From contig QJNS01000181.1 of assembly GCA_004154925.1 (NCBI GenBank), positions 62,001 to 126,000 on the forward strand: a stretch of DNA of 64,000 nt, in the 5' to 3' direction. Below are positions 1-15,140 of this stretch, piece after piece. The position numbers were made by a program, and so were the translations under genes. This stretch comes from Monosporascus cannonballus (Eukaryota > Ascomycota > Sordariomycetes > Xylariales). Position 1 is the first letter of the stretch. Each line of letters begins with the position of its first letter. The notes beneath the pieces were generated by a model. It worked only from the letters and a program-made list of their open reading frames with translations. It was not told the DNA's origin and searched no databases.

Positions 1-97
1 AGTGGTAGCCAAGAGATAAGAATACCGCAGTAGCCGAAGTTATTTTCATTAGCCGGTTAACTAACTAAACTATGGCGTTACTAGGTTTAACATATCT
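1..97. repeat. RIP-mutated copy of the sequence at about 17053-17142
   Basis: These bases match 17053-17142 almost base for base, with differences that are mainly C-to-T and G-to-A, as RIP produces. Both copies end at the same AACA tetranucleotide and then diverge completely. The match runs off the left edge of the window, so only the end of this copy is visible. The simplest reading is the end of an LTR whose better-preserved partner lies at 16882-17142. It could also be any other dispersed repeat with that end point. Confidence 0.6.
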
Positions 98-3000
98 CTT
101 TAGCTATTAGAAACTAAGAATTAAAATTTTTATAATTTTAAAATGTTGCTCAAAAAAGAAATACCGTAATAATTAATTTCAAAACAAAATAACAAATATA
201 AAAAGAAAAAGTTAAGAATCTCGAAATCTTAAAATTTTGAATAAAATTTATATATATACTTCTAAGGATTAAAACTTGATATTATATTGCTATACTATAA
301 AAGAATTATTAAAAGTATTTGTGCTAATTTTACTGGTAAAGTTATTTAAAAATAAAAATATAAAAACGGCAAAAAAAACCGATAAAAAAGAAACAGAAAT
401 AGTAATTCTCCGTTATTAAAGAACGTCAAGAATATATTAACATTTTTTAGATTTCTTATAAATTTTAAAATAAGATTTTAAAACTTTAATTAAGCTATTC
501 GTTAATATGGAATTAATACGCTTTTATTCGACTTAAATCATTTGATTATATCAATTTTATAAAACTAATAATTATAAATATTAATATATTTTGTTTTACA
601 ATTAAACGTTTAATTTTTCAAATAATTAATGATATGAGTTATGTGTTATTTATTTAAATAGGTAAATATTGTTTAATTTTAAAATAATAATTTCGAGTGA
701 TTTTAATATAAAAAGGATTGTTTTTCATAATTTATAATACGGTTACTGATTTAACATTTATATTCAAATAATAATTATATTTTGCTTATTAGCGTTTTAT
801 ATAATGAAATCATCGAAGAAATATAATAATACAAAATTTTAAATGTTTTTTCACTTAAGGTTATTGATAAAATAACGTTATTTTCATATATAAATATTTG
901 AACGTTAAAGTTTTCGTTACTTCAGAATTTTAAAATCAAGATACGTCTATAATAAATATAAAAAGAATTCGTTAATAATATTAAAATACGTAAAATTTAG
1001 ATTTTTACAGCAAGAAAAATAAGAAACAATTGTAACTAAATCCGAATAACTAATAATAATTTCGTATAATAAGTTTTCGGTTTTTTCGAAATATAGTCTT
1101 TTTTAATATTATAGATATTTCGCTTTAATATTTCTTATAAGTTTTTATTTGAGGATTATAAAATAGTATTTGTCGAATTTAAATAATTCTATATATATAT
1201 ATATATTACTAATAAATACCTTATAATAACTTTAATTTCTTAACTATTAAACTTTATAAAAAATATACTTTAAAAAATCATGGTAATTTTTTAAAGTTCT
1301 TAATATAAAAATATGATATTATTTTTATAAAACATTTTTCGACGCGTATTTTGTTATAAATGCTATAGAGTATAATTATATTAATAATCTAAAACAATAA
1401 CGTTAATTAATTATAAAATTTAAGATATAAATTATTGGAAAAAAAATTTAATTTTAGTTTCGTTATTATAAAAATAATGACTGTTGTAAATTATATTATA
1501 TTTTCTGAAATTTCATGTACATATTTAAAACTACGAATTTTTATATAAAACGGACGTAAGTTAATTTATCGAAATTACTATAGAAAAATATAGTAACGGC
1601 TTTAAATTAATAAAATTTAAAGTAAATCGGATTATAATACTTATAAGTATATAAAAAAATATTATTTATTTACGTCAAAATATTAATATTAAAACTATAT
1701 CACATCAAAAATTATTAAAAAATAATAATTTTAATTTTATACTTTTAAAATATTGTATACGTATTTAATCTATATATAAATATTTGTATTAATAGAAACC
1801 TATAATTAAAAAATAGGTTTTACAATATTTTTACAAGAAAAAAACAATGATTAATTATTTTATTTAATACGTCAAATTATATTTTTGTGTAATTATTTTT
1901 ATTTTTAGCGTATTTATCTTACATATATTTTAACTGATCTTTTTTTTAAAAATAACAGAAATATAATATTAAATGTAATGAAACACATATTGCGTTTTTC
2001 GAGTTTTATTTTATAATTAATATTAATAGAAAATATTTTTTCTGCTGCTTTTGTAATTTAAAACTCATAATACTTATTTAATTTAAAAGTTTTAATTTCT
2101 TATAATTTTATTGTTATTACAAAGTTATAATATATGTTAAATTTTATAAAATAATAATATATTAAATTAGTAATAATTTAAATTTTAAAAAATGAAATAT
2201 TTTCAGACGTAAGTAAATAGTGTTATGTAATTTTACTTTCTTAATTGTTTACTCTACTAAATATATATAAAACGTTTTTTTCGAAGTTATTATCAATTAT
2301 TAAATTAAAAAAATATTTTGTTAATATATACATTATCAATTTTATTAATTTTAATATATTTAATTTCTTATAAAATATTTTAGGCAAAAGGATTAACAAA
2401 TCTTATAATTACATTATGAATAGTTTCTTTTAAATTTGTTTTACTCTATCGCTATTTTTACCATTTTTAATAATTTTATATTTCAGAAGTTATATTATTA
2501 ATTAAATACAAATATTATTAATTTAATTAATGAATTTTACAATTTCGAACGAAAATTACTTTCGTTTGTTTTATTATTCTTTTGTTTTATTAATAGTAAC
2601 GCGATATTACGAAAATATTTATATCTAATATATATGAATAATTTTATATTTTGTAACATATTTAAAATATATTTTAAAAATTATTTTTTTATACCTTTTT
2701 TTTCGCGGCATAATTTTCGCAAATGTAAAAGTTTTTAATTTAAAAAAATATAATATTTATTACGGGTATTTTTAAAATCCTTTTGCAATGAAATATTGAC
2801 TTTTTAAATTAATGATCCGTTTAAAATTTAAATAAAAATATTAACATAGAATTTCAATAAATATATAATTAATAATATATTCATTAATATTCACTATGTT
2901 TGGCTATAAAACAAAAGAAAATACTACGAATAAGTAAATGATATTTTTATAATAATTATATTTTTAACGTATTTTAAATATTTATAATTGTTTTAATAGA

Positions 3001-4961
3001 TATATAAAAGTTTATAAAATATATTTATATTAAAAATTATATTCGGAACATGTTTTCTAAAACATTTCCGTTATTTAATACAATTATTTTAAATTTAATA
3101 TAAACTTATCTTTTTAAAACAATAATATATTTGTTATAGTAATAGTGTTTTCGTTTCAAAATATAACGAAATTTAATTTTAAAAGTTAAATAAATAATAA
3201 ATAGTATATTTATATATCTATGAAAATATTAGTAAAATCAATAAGATTAATATATATTGAATTAAACGATATGTCTTTTTAATTAATTGTTTTTATAATA
3301 TTTTTAATATTAAAGTATTAAACATAAATAAATTTTCATTTCGAAAATTATTTACATCATCGATTTTTAAAAACTCATAAATATATATATAGAAATATTT
3401 CGTATTATAATTTAACGTTTTTGTAAACATTTTAAAGAGATACGAAAATTATTATTATTAGAGATATATTACAAAATTAATTGAACGATGTTTATATATT
3501 AAATTAAAAAAAGTTAAATAGAAAATTCGATTTTATTTTCTAAAATGACCAATATAAAATTAAGTTAATATTCATTTTAGAAATGTAAAAGTATTTTTTA
3601 AAATTAAGTAATAAATCTGTTTTATAATATAATAAATATAATTTTGTGTATATCTTTTTGATATTAAATTAATAATGTTCTTTTAAAAATGTTTGAATAC
3701 TTTCCGATTAATATAATTTAAGAAAATTAATATCATAATTTTGCAAATAAAAATCGAAATAAATATTTAATATCGTAAATCCTTTAATTTATATTTAATA
3801 ATACCATTATTAATTTATAGATTTATGCAAAATCCTTTTCCGCAAAGTATTAAAACGAATTAAGGAATTCGTAATTTATTTTGTATCAAGGTTTAATCTT
3901 TTTCTATAAATAAAAAACTCTCGAAATCCGTGTATTTTTTAAAATTAACGTTTAAGAATTTTATATTATTTATTAGATTTAACATTATTGGGAATATAAA
4001 AGTAATTGTTAAATTAATATATGTTTCTAATAATATTGTAATATAAAATAATAATAATTATTATTGCTGTTATTTCGCTTATTTAAAATTTTATTTATTT
4101 TATTAAATGTTTTTATTTAAGATAACACCAAATATTTTTATAATAATTCTTTTACGATTACGGGTTAAGTTATTTTATAATTTTATGTAATTTCGAAATT
4201 ATTTTATTATATTTCGTACGGATAATAACTTAATAAAACTTTTATTTTCGACTTTGGTGTTTTGATTATAATAAATTAAATAATAAGAAATCGAGTAAAT
4301 AAATATTTATAATTTTTTATAAAATTTCAATTAACAGTAATAATCTATAGCAGTTAAAATTTAAAATTCAATAATTTTAATAAATATTTATTAATATAAA
4401 GATGATTAGGTATTTATTTAAATTCTATTAGTTTTAAACGTGTATTTATGTTAAATATTAATTTCTTAAATTCGAATATTATGATTAAATATAAGTTTAT
4501 TTTTGAAAAATAAATATTTTGTTTGAAAATACAACTTTTTTAATATATTTAGTAATAATTAAGATAAACGGAATAATTTATACATCTATTAATCTTAATA
4601 AGAATTCTGTCTTTGCTAATATATAAGGCTTATTTTTATTACGTAGTTTTAAAGCTTTTTCGAAATTCGAATAATTCGAGTTATTTAAAAGATATTTAAT
4701 AATTATGTTATTTTGCAAATAATAAAGTTTGAAGAGAATTAATATCGTTAATAAAGAAAACATTTATATTACGTTGACGTTAATACATGTTTATCATATA
4801 TTAATTTTCGTTTTCATGTAAAATTCGAAAATATTATATCTTTTAGAGATTTTTTAAGAAATGGGAATTTCAGGGTTTGATTTAAAAAATAATTGTTAAA
4901 TATTAATTAAATAATTATAATTCTAAAAGTAATATAAAAAGTAAACGTGTGTAAGAAAATG
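98..4961. other. AT-rich RIP-degraded DNA, no gene
   Basis: Extremely AT-rich sequence with stop codons in every frame, long TpA-rich runs and CpG left as almost the only GC-containing dinucleotide. The longest frames are below about 65 codons and consist of Ile, Leu, Asn, Lys and Tyr, as expected by chance in such DNA. I could not recognise a transposon domain here. It may include the distal part of the minus-strand Ty3/gypsy remnant seen beyond 5144. Confidence 0.7.
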
Positions 4962-5143
4962 GGCCCCGAGACGTTTCCTACTTAAGTGCGGACAAGGACT
5001 TCCAACGCACCTTGGCGTTGGAACAATGTAAGAGAATAGAAAGAACTAGCCACTCCGCCACATGATCCAAAAGATCAGCAGTTCCAACGCCAGGGTGCGT
5101 TGGAAGTCCTTGTCCGCACTTAAGTAGGAAACGCCTCGGGGCC
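4962..5143. mobile_element. Hairpin MITE, 63-bp terminal inverted repeats
   Basis: Two 63-bp arms (4962-5024 and 5081-5143) are inverted copies of each other, with 61 of 63 positions matching by my count. They enclose a 56-bp spacer. The outer ends read GGCCCCGAG and CTCGGGGCC. There is no room for a transposase, so this is a non-autonomous miniature inverted-repeat element or foldback. It is much more GC-rich than its surroundings and hardly RIP-mutated, consistent with being under the length RIP usually detects or with recent arrival. A heavily RIP-mutated relative lies at 36518-36698. I could not identify a convincing target-site duplication, so its superfamily is unassigned. Confidence 0.85.
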
Positions 5144-8100
5144 TATTTCGTTACATATAAGGCCTCGAATGGCAAGCACCCGGTGGACTTATTCTTATGG
5201 TTATTATGGGCTGATTCGGCTTCGTATAACAACCGGGCCAAGTGTGTCTGATTTTTTGTCGTAATAGTTTCGGAGGTACTTCTTTAAGGTTTAGTTCATA
5301 CGCTTAATCTGGCCGTCCGTTTCAAGGTAATAAACGATAAACAATCGGCGTTCGATCTTCTCGGCCCGGCAAAATTCAGTTTAAAACTGATTACTAAATA
5401 AATTATCCCGGTCGTTAACGATTTCTAATAAAGAACTGAATCGATATTTTATCTTCTTATATTACATACCAAATAATTCTGTAATAATTAAGGTTTTAAT
5501 TATAAGTTAAAAAACGTTATATATGGGCTTATTGCTCTGTACGTTAAAAATAATTTCGTAATAAAATCTATATTTAATTTCTAAATAATTTATTGAAGTA
5601 CAAATAAGGATTATAATATTTTGTAAAGTTTATTTGTATATTGATACGTATCTTAACATATTAAGCATTTTTCGACTTACTGTTAAACGTTATTTATTAA
5701 ACTTTTCAAATAAAACTTATAATTAATTAACTTAACAATTTTTCGGCATTTTATATATTTTATACCGAAATTGTGATAATATTAATTAATAAATTATTAG
5801 CGCAAAATCTATAATAACGAAATAACGAACTTATTTCGATAAAACCAAACGTTATTAAAATTTTTATAATAAGTTTATTTTATCTCGGCGTTTTTTTAAG
5901 TTCATATTATATATTTTTAAGCATTTAAACATTTAGCTTATAATTTACGGATTGTATCGAAAAATCTTAGAAACTTTTCGTAATAAATACCGTTTTATCT
6001 GAAATTAACTTTTTTACTATTAAATGTAAAACGTATTATTTTGTCATAATAACTTTAACCTTTTATTTCTTTAATTCCGCCTCTAATTTAATATTACAAC
6101 AGTATTTTATCGTTATATTATATTTTAACTTTTTTAAAAATACCCTAATAATAACCGTTATTTACGTTCTTTTTACCTTATATATTTTATATAAAAGATA
6201 CCGATATACGGTTTTCTGTCGTTTTTTTTTCGAAAAATAATTTATAATTATATAATAAAAGTCCCGTATTAAATTAATGCGGATTCTGGCTCTTTAAATT
6301 TTCTTTATCTTATATTTATGAAAGAATTTAACTGTAAAAGAATTTTAAACAATTTTAACAAATTATTTCATTCGGGCGTATCTTTCGATTATACGAAAAA
6401 ATAATTATCGTTAAATACTTGATATCTTTGAGCAACTCGTAAATTAATAGAGTTTTTTATAAACGTTAAGGATATATTATTACAAATAATTAATATAAAT
6501 ATATAATCTAGGTACTCGCTTGACCTATTAAAGAAATTAATTTTTTAAATTAATATTATAATTCAAAATGGAATTAAAATAACTAATATACTTACCAGAT
6601 AAGCTTTTCACAAGGTTTTACGTAAATACGGCGATTACTTTTTTAACACCTAATAATTCATTAAAATTTAAAAATTTTATTCGGTATTTTCTAGATATTA
6701 TCGTTAATATTTTAAACTTTTTATAATAACGAATAATTCTTATTATCTCTTTTTTATATAATTTCGGTAATTAAAATTTTGTCACTAAAACGTAATTAAA
6801 TACTAATTTTTCTTATAAAATTACGAACAATATTTAATACCGCCTTGATAAATATATTTAATAGAATTCTAATATCGAAAAAGAATTACGTTATAAAAAG
6901 CAGCTTTTAAAATTTTAAATATTTCGGTTATTTTATTCACATATTGCAACCTTTTGTTATGTAAAGTTCCTTTTAAAAATTTAATAATAAAACTAATAAT
7001 TTCTAAGTAATAAGATATAAACTTGATATAAAAATAAATAAATTCTAAAAATATTTAAACGTTATATGTTAAATTACAAAATTCACAATTTTTAAATTTC
7101 AATACTTTATAAAAAGTTTATTTATATCTTTTTAAGATTTACGACAAATTGTAAAAACGAAATCTGGTTTTTAAAAACTTTGCATTTTACTAATTTAATA
7201 AATAACTAGTATTTTTAAAACGTTTAAAATTAAATTAAAAAATTTTATATATTTTCTTCTATATACGAAAGTAATATAATATCATTTAATTAAGTAACGT
7301 GAAATGAATTAATAAAACCTATTAAGATTATATATATATATAATTAAAAATTATAGAAACGTTATTAAATTTAAACATATTACCGTATATATAGATTAAT
7401 TATGTTTTGTTCGGAAAACGATGTTTGATTTAGTTCTTCTAATTCGTATTCGATAATATATATTTTTTTAAGTATAATTTTTAAGAAAGAGTCTTAATAC
7501 AGTTTGATTAATTCGTAAGTTTAAAAATTAACGATAAAAAGTACCAATTTTTTATAATAACACAATTTGAAGTCCAATAATTCATATATAACTATAAATT
7601 ATCACCGTTTTTAAATATAAATTAAATACAGGCAGCGAATTTCGATTTCGATTTTCGGATTTATTTAATTCGTAAATTTTTACGGATATATTTTTTGAAC
7701 TTTCGATGTTAAAATTCTAAAATAAAGTAAATCGACTTTATAAATGTATTCTGTTTACGAAGAGATGAAAAATAGTTTATTTACTTTTCAGAATATATTT
7801 TCCGGAACTCTTTTTAAAATATTTAAATAAATATACGATTTTCGTAATAATATTTTTTTATCAAACTTAAAAATGTTTCGATTATTGCCAACCTTAATAA
7901 AATTAACGACCTAAACTAAGTTATTATCAAATATTAAGCTTATTAACTTCTTATCGTTAAATATTTATACCTTTTTAAATTTATTCGTATTTTACAATAC
8001 TTAATAAGAAAGTATATTTATTTTTAATTAAAATAATAATAAATTAAGTATTATATAGTCACGATAAATTAGAAATTAAATTCCACGATGTTATCGCATT

Positions 8101-9333
8101 TTATAACAATTCTTCTTTATGTTTACACCGATTTTTAAGCTTTATAATATTTAATAAAAAGTTTATTAATTTTTATTAACGTAAATATATTAACAGTAAT
8201 ATAACGAAAATTATTTTTTTATAAAATGTTTCTTATATGAATTTACTCTTATTTTCGTTTTACAATTTATTTATACAGCAGTTATACGTTAATTATTAAT
8301 TTCTATAACGGTAATTAAAGTTTTTAATTATAACTTTAACTTAGTTGTACGACGTTATTCGGCCAAAATAAATTAAATTCGTACTTTTATTTTAATCTCA
8401 TTTTTTAAACTTATTTAAATCATCGGAAACGGCAAGAGTTTATACGGCAATAAATTATATTTTATTTTTCTTATGGTTAGTCTTTCAATTAAAAACGTAA
8501 ATTATTCTTATATTTTACCTTATAATCGGAATTAATATACCCTTTTTCTATTAAGTCTGTTAAATTGAAACGTAGTTTTTTAAGATATTGAACGACTTTT
8601 TAAATCGAACGGATTTATTACGGTCGATATTTATTCGACGATAAAGAAATTCTATTTATAAGGTTATACTTTGTTTCTTATTTAACTTAAATATTTTAAT
8701 TAAATTTCTTCCCGTAAACTTTTATTTTAAAACGTATTTAAACGCATTTATTTTTTATCTAGCTTTTTAATCTCAACGTTAAGCAGCTTATATATAATCA
8801 GCTTTTGTAAATACGTCGAACGAATATTGAAAAGATATCTTTTATTTAAATATATTTAGTTTTAAGAATTCTCTAAATTTATAATAAAAATAATATATTA
8901 ATTTAAAATATATATCTACGGCTTTAAAAAAATAGAATTTCCAAATTATAAAAAAAGTCTATTGGCAATTTGTCGCCTTATTTTAACGTTTTGAAAACAT
9001 TTCGAAAAATACGATCTGTATATTAGGAATCGAAATATCCTTTTTTTATAAAGAACTATAAATCTTTTAAAATAGAATTTTCAGCTATTTTGTTAAATAT
9101 TATTACGATATATTTGTTACTTTAATTAAAACAAACTTTTCATTTTTTAAGTTAATAAATATATATTACTTCCGAAAATTCAAATCTTTTAATAATATTA
9201 ATTTTTATAATAAATATAATTGAATATTTTCGTTTTCATATCGAAAACCGTTGGTTAAATAATCGCCCTCAGTACTTTAATAATTTCAAATATTTCTGTT
9301 TAATTTATTAATTGTGTTAATTCGTAATAAAAT
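5144..9333 (-). pseudogene. RIP-degraded Ty3/gypsy pol remnant (integrase readable at about 5160-5690)
   Basis: On the minus strand, about 5430 down to 5160 gives an interrupted Ty3/gypsy integrase core: a stretch resembling EIVxDRDxLF, then TEFCRA, then ETDGQIKRMN, then a frameshifted NNHK..T..PFEA-like segment. Farther upstream (to about 5690) are traces of the P-x-P-W-x-D-I-S segment. Stops from RIP interrupt all frames. The first 250 bp next to the MITE are noticeably less AT-rich than the rest. The 5' part of the element should lie at higher coordinates, where the intact element 9334-16181 has inserted. Its LTRs were not found. Coding capacity is lost. Confidence 0.7.
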
Positions 9334-9709
9334 TGTTACGACCCAACAAGCTCCGGCCTTAAGAAACGGTTAAACAGGGATTATACGGGCCACCCTTCGA
9401 GTTACGTAACGGTGATCACTGCCAAGCCGGTGATCATCGATAATCAAAAGTAATCCCAAATAATCATGATTATTACCGGCTGCATAATCAGAAGTAATTA
9501 AGCCAAAAAGAAAAAAAATATATACGTTTATTATTTCCATAATTTAGATAATTTTAGCTTGTAATATAATATCGTTACTTAAAATATCCTTGGTATTACG
9601 AAACGTAATATGATTATTATATTTATTACTTAAATTCTTACGATATTTCTGTCAATATAAATTCGTACGATTAAGGTTTAATAATTAGTTAAACTTTTTA
9701 GCTGTTATA
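9334..9709 (+). repeat. 5' LTR of element 1
   Basis: Begins TGTTACGACC and ends GCTGTTATA, the latter a RIP form of the TGT...ACA termini. It aligns throughout with 15810-16181. The second half is also shared with the LTRs of the elements at 36938-56677 and 46395-53164. Confidence 0.9.
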
Positions 9710-9829
9710 TGTTACAAATTTTTATTTAATAATATTATTAAATTTTAAACATTATCGATAAACGTTATGTTTATTAGCAAGCAACTCGAAGAATCTATTT
9801 ATTAAATCCTTAATTACCCGGATACTAAA

Positions 9830-11060
9830 ATGGAATCCGGAAAAAAAAAGAAAAGTTTCGCTTTTTTTGCGAAAAAGTTCTTCGATAACTAGATGCTATA
9901 AACGAACGTATCCTCCAGTTCGAAAAAAATAATAATGATCTTACGACGTCCTTTTAAGCCGCCTATAAAAAACTTAAGAAGAAAAAAAAGGGTTTTAAAA
10001 CCGGAAAGCCCTTTCAAATAAGCTAAGTTATTTAATTAAACTTTACCAAAAACTAAAAGAAATCCTTACATTTCTTAAACTAAAACTTTTTAACAAAATC
10101 TTAATTACGTTATAATTGTTTTTAACTTAATATTTAATATATTTCGTGTACTTTCTTATTCGATTTATTATACTTATTACGCAAATTAAATTCGCAACTA
10201 AACGGTTTACCGGAAATACGATTATTTAATTTAAACCCGTTACAAAAAAATACGTTACCTTGTTAATCGAAAAACGAAACCTACAGGTAATACGAATTTA
10301 TAACAATTACGAATAATTCAAATAAGTATTAACGAAAGTTTTCGAAATAATAAATAAAAAATAAAACCAAAATAGAACTTTAGCAGCTACAATAAAAAAG
10401 ATTAATATCTAATTATGGTAATATGTTAATTTAATTAATAACTAAGCTAAATTAAAAATAAAAAGTATTAATGGCCAAGCTTTTCGACGGCTTAAAAAAA
10501 TACAAAAAAAGCCTTTTAAATTTAATCGACCTTATTATTTATCGGATTATATCGTTATAATAATTAAAATTAACGACCGGCAATAGGTATAACGTATTAA
10601 AAGTACTAAAGGAAAAAATAAAAACAAATCTCGATATATAGTTAATATCAGCGCTTTTTGACGTAACAATATTTCTTATAGCATAAAACTAGAACCTATG
10701 GAACTGGAAGTTATTTATAAGAAGGATTAAAACCAAACCAAATATTATAATTGAAATAAAATAAGATATAAGGTATCGTAATATAAAGTATTTAAGAAAT
10801 CCCGTTAACACAATTGGAAACTTATACCTAAAGAATAATCCAAAAACAACTAAAAAAACAAAGATGAATTTATTAACATGATTTAGCTTAAATATATACA
10901 AGGTCCTTTATAACAAAAGGTTCTATAGGGATTATTACGATAAGAAATCCGACGAAAAGTACGAAAAGCCAGGAAACTCGTTTAATAAATATCGCAAATT
11001 TAATAAAAAGCATTATAAGGATAATTACGCAAATACCAAAATTAAACAGAAGAAATTTGT
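9830..11060 (+). pseudogene. gag remnant of element 1
   Basis: The ATG at 9830 opens with codons for Met-Glu-Ser that are shared with the ATGs at 46866 (plus) and 56170 (minus) of the sister elements. A charged N-terminus follows. Near 10741 a zinc knuckle (C-x2-C-x4-H-x4-C in the family) is visible with its Cys and His codons changed, mostly to TAT (Tyr). Multiple in-frame stops make it non-functional. The 3' limit is approximate. Confidence 0.7.
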
Positions 11061-11829
11061 TACGGGATTCCCGATCGATACGGCAAAATATATGCTATAT
11101 ATTGTCGACGACGAAAATATCCCGATTATAAGAAATGAAAATAATACATTTACAGACGGATTACCTGTATGTATTATAATAAATTCGATTGTCTAAACCG
11201 TACCGAAAATAATAAAAACAATAAGTAATAATATCGATACTTTCGATTTATAACCTTATAAAATATTTAGCAATTGGCCGAAATAGAAAATTGGTTTAAA
11301 GAAAAATAATGCTCGTAAAAAAACCTTTTTTGTTATTACTAATAATATAATTATTAAACGGAAAAAGAATTAATCCAGCACATAATAGAAAAGTATTGCT
11401 AGAAAATTATTATAGATCTTTATTTTCAATTATCCTTTATTATAAATCCACATAAAAAAAGCTATTAAAAATAGGTTAATTTATAAAAGATTTTTGGAAC
11501 GACAATTAAAACGACGTATAATGGGATATAATTACAAATATAAGAAAACAATTTATTTAATAAGAAAAAGAATTATAATAAAATTAAAAATAACTGATAT
11601 AATTGGAAGAAATAATACGCCGCCAATAACAATAAATATAGCAATTTGACGCGTTAAACGAAAAAATACAGAAAAAGTTCGATAAATTCAAATAAAAGTT
11701 AAAAGAAAAAGGTTACTTATAAGAAAGCCGCAAAATAACGAAATCTAGAGACATTAAAGGGAATTTTTAAAAAGGGCTTTAAATAAGATAATAAAAACAT
11801 TAATAACCTTATTACTTTGGATATACGAA

Positions 11830-14800
11830 TGGGAACGTATTAATATATCGTAATAGTAAATTGCGGAATTTTAGGCGGAAATTATATTATACCGGATATA
11901 CTTAATAAGTTTAAATTATTATAAAAATATAAGTTTGAACTTTATATAACGACAAATATCGAAAGTTAGGTATTCGCTGACGATAACGGAAAAATTATAT
12001 GCGAAATTAATTATTTCGAGATTTTTATTTAAAAACGATACCAGATAATTAATTTCGATATTGTTTTATTTATGAATTATGATATAATTTTGGGATTACT
12101 ATAGATACGTTAATACGAGGTTTCAATTAACAGTAAAATTAGCTAGGTAAAATCTATTTTGTTTTTTATTAATAAATAAAAAAAGAAATATTAAGATCTT
12201 AATATTCGATTAATAATAGCGACGAATACAGATATAAGAATACGATAGAAACCTTATTACCTAAAAGGATAAAACATAAGGAAAAAAACAGGTATAAGAA
12301 AAAAAATATAACGTATTATTATTATTATTAAAGCGAAATTAAAGTAATTAAATAACGATTTAAAATAATAATAATAGCCTTAAACATTAGAAGATTTAAT
12401 TAATATGTTATTACAGTATTACAGATATAAATAATTTTTTCAAAACGAATTCTATACGAAATTATTAAAATATAACGAATAAAATTATAAGATAATTTTT
12501 AAAAAAGATTTTTAACGAGGATTTACCTTATATATAACCTTAATAAAAATAAATTACGTATTTTTCGAAAATATCTGAAAAATTAATTATAAAAAAGATA
12601 AATTCGATTTTCGAAATTATAAATAAGATATCTAATATTTTTTGTACTTAAAAAAAATAAAAAACTACGATTTATAATTAATTATCGATAACTGAACGAT
12701 ATTATTATTAAAAATCAAATATTATTATCTTTGATTATAAAGATAAAAACCCGATTTTACGGAGCTAAATAGTTTATAATATTCGATTTTAAAGATAAAT
12801 ATAATTTTATTAGGATTAAAAAAGGATACGAATAAAAAACATCTTTTAAAACGAAATACGGATTATTTAAATATTTAGTTACGTTAATGGGATTTACGAA
12901 CATATTAACAACTTTTTAACGAATAATAAATTATGTATTACGAAAATATTTCCGTACTTTCGTCGTTTATTATTTTAACCATATTTTTATTTTTTAAAAA
13001 ACGGAAAAAATATACACAGGATACGTTTATAAGGTTCTTTAAGTTTTATAAAACGTAAGGTTATTTATTAACGTAAAAAAAAGTTAATTTTATAAACAGG
13101 AAATGGAATATCTGAAATATATTATTACTTTAGGACATATTAAGGTGAACCCTAAGAAAATTACTGTAATTACGGAATAACAAACGCCAATAATGGTTAA
13201 AAAAATACAGGTATTTTTCAGATTTGCTAATTATTACAGGAAGTTTACTCGAAATTTTAGTAAAATAATTATATCCTTAACGAACTTTACGAAAACAAAA
13301 AGAATTTAAATAGACGCCAGATACGGAAAAAACGTTTTAGAATATTAAACATACGATTATTAACGAATTAATATTAGTTATATACGATTTAAACCGTTTT
13401 ATTAAGTTAAAAACTGATATTTCGGATTATGCGTTAAACGTAATAATCAGATAATAAAATAATTAAGACAAATTGTACTGTATTATGTTTTTTTTGTACA
13501 AATTAAAAGAAACCGAGTTTAATTACGGTATTCGGAATAAGGAATTTACGGTCATAATTATAGTATTTCGAAATTTTAAGCATTTCCTAAAAAGAAATTT
13601 ATATTAAGTTAAAGTTTATACGGATTATCAAAATTGTACCCGATTTATTACGACCAGGAAATTTATAAGACAATAATTAAGATATATAAAAAAATTGGCG
13701 AATTTCGATTTTGTTATTATTTACAGGAAAAACATAGAAAATAACAAAGCAAATATTTTAAGCAAGCGATTAAAATTCGAAAAGAAATTGGTTAAAATTA
13801 ATTATATAATTTTCGATATTACTATAAAAGGGTATTTGCGCCTACGACAAATTGTAATAATTCGGGTAGTATTTTTTAATATGTATTAGAAAATCCAGTA
13901 ATATAATAATAGTTTTTTAGAAAATTAAAAAACGGACAGAATATAAATTCTAGAAAAATTTCAGAAGGATTTATTACGAGAAATACACCAATATCAGTTT
14001 TACGGATATCCAAGAAACTATAAAACCTTAAAACGGCTTTAATGTACATATTTTTTCTTAGAATAAAATTAACGGTACAAAAAATCATGTGATAATACGA
14101 TATTTGCGCCAAAATAAAGACTCGACGATATAAGCTATATGAAAAATTACAGCTATTACTAATCGCAAAATAACCATAATATTTAATCATATTTAAGTTT
14201 ATTACTAAATCTTTTATATTAAAAGATTTAATTACAAATGTATATTATAACAGTATTTTCGTAATCGTCAATTAATTCACGAAATTCTTTTATTTTTTAT
14301 CATATTATAAGAATATAAACGCTAAACAAATAATATATATATTTTTTAAATATATTTTTAGTAAATATAAATTATTTAATATATTTAAATTTTAGATAAT
14401 TAAATACACGGAATAAATAAATTAAATTTTGAAATTTTATTTACGATATTACATTAATTATAAATAAAATAATTAAATTAAAAAATTAAAAAATTATTAA
14501 TTGCATATTTAACTTATAATATTAGTTATTACGAAAGTATTAAAATAATATTAGTGAACGTAAATTTTGGTTTTATTTTAAAAGTTTCTTAAAAAATATG
14601 CGATAACGGTTTAATTAATATTAAAATAATCCTTATATTAAAATAATTACAATAACTATATTAAGAAATAAAAACGGAATTAACATTCGTACGAAACTAA
14701 ATAAGCAAATATTATAACCAAAAAAGTTAAAAGGATTAACTTTTGAAAAAAAGGAAATAATTTTTTTCGTTACCAAAAATATTTAAATAAAATAACTTAA

Positions 14801-15140
14801 TATAAAGCACGATTTTAAATATATCGGTCCATATAAAAGTATGAAGAAAATCTTAGAAAATAATTATTAATTAGAAATTTTACCAAAAATCAAATTTTAT
14901 CCAATTTTTCATATTTTTTATTCGAATTAACGGCAAATATGATTAAAGTATATACGGTATAAAACGATATAGAAATAAAAGATAAATAGGCATATAAGAT
15001 AAAAAGGATTTTCGATATGTAAAAATTAAACGGATTTACCCAGTACCAAATTAAATAGAAAAAATACCCGGATTTCGAAAATACCTAGGAATTTGCCAAA
15101 AACCTTACTAACGCCTAACGTTTATTAAAAAAATTTCACC
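11830..15140 (+). pseudogene. pol remnant of element 1 (protease, RT, RNase H, integrase, chromodomain)
   Basis: Readable pieces in order: a V-N-C-G-I-L-G segment near 11850 in the position of the protease active site; the RT catalytic segment at 12971-12982, now reading Y-F-N-H where the family has Y/F-x-D-D; the post-RT segment FANYYRKF at about 13223-13246; the RNase H segment D-I-S-D-Y-A near 13420; an open stretch at 13695-13889 with FDFVIIYRK and ENNKANILSKR, the end of RNase H; integrase remnants; and at 14990-15135 a chromodomain-like tail with Q-I-K-x-K-K-Y-P-D-F-E-N-T. Loss of the catalytic aspartate and many stops show it is dead. Confidence 0.85.
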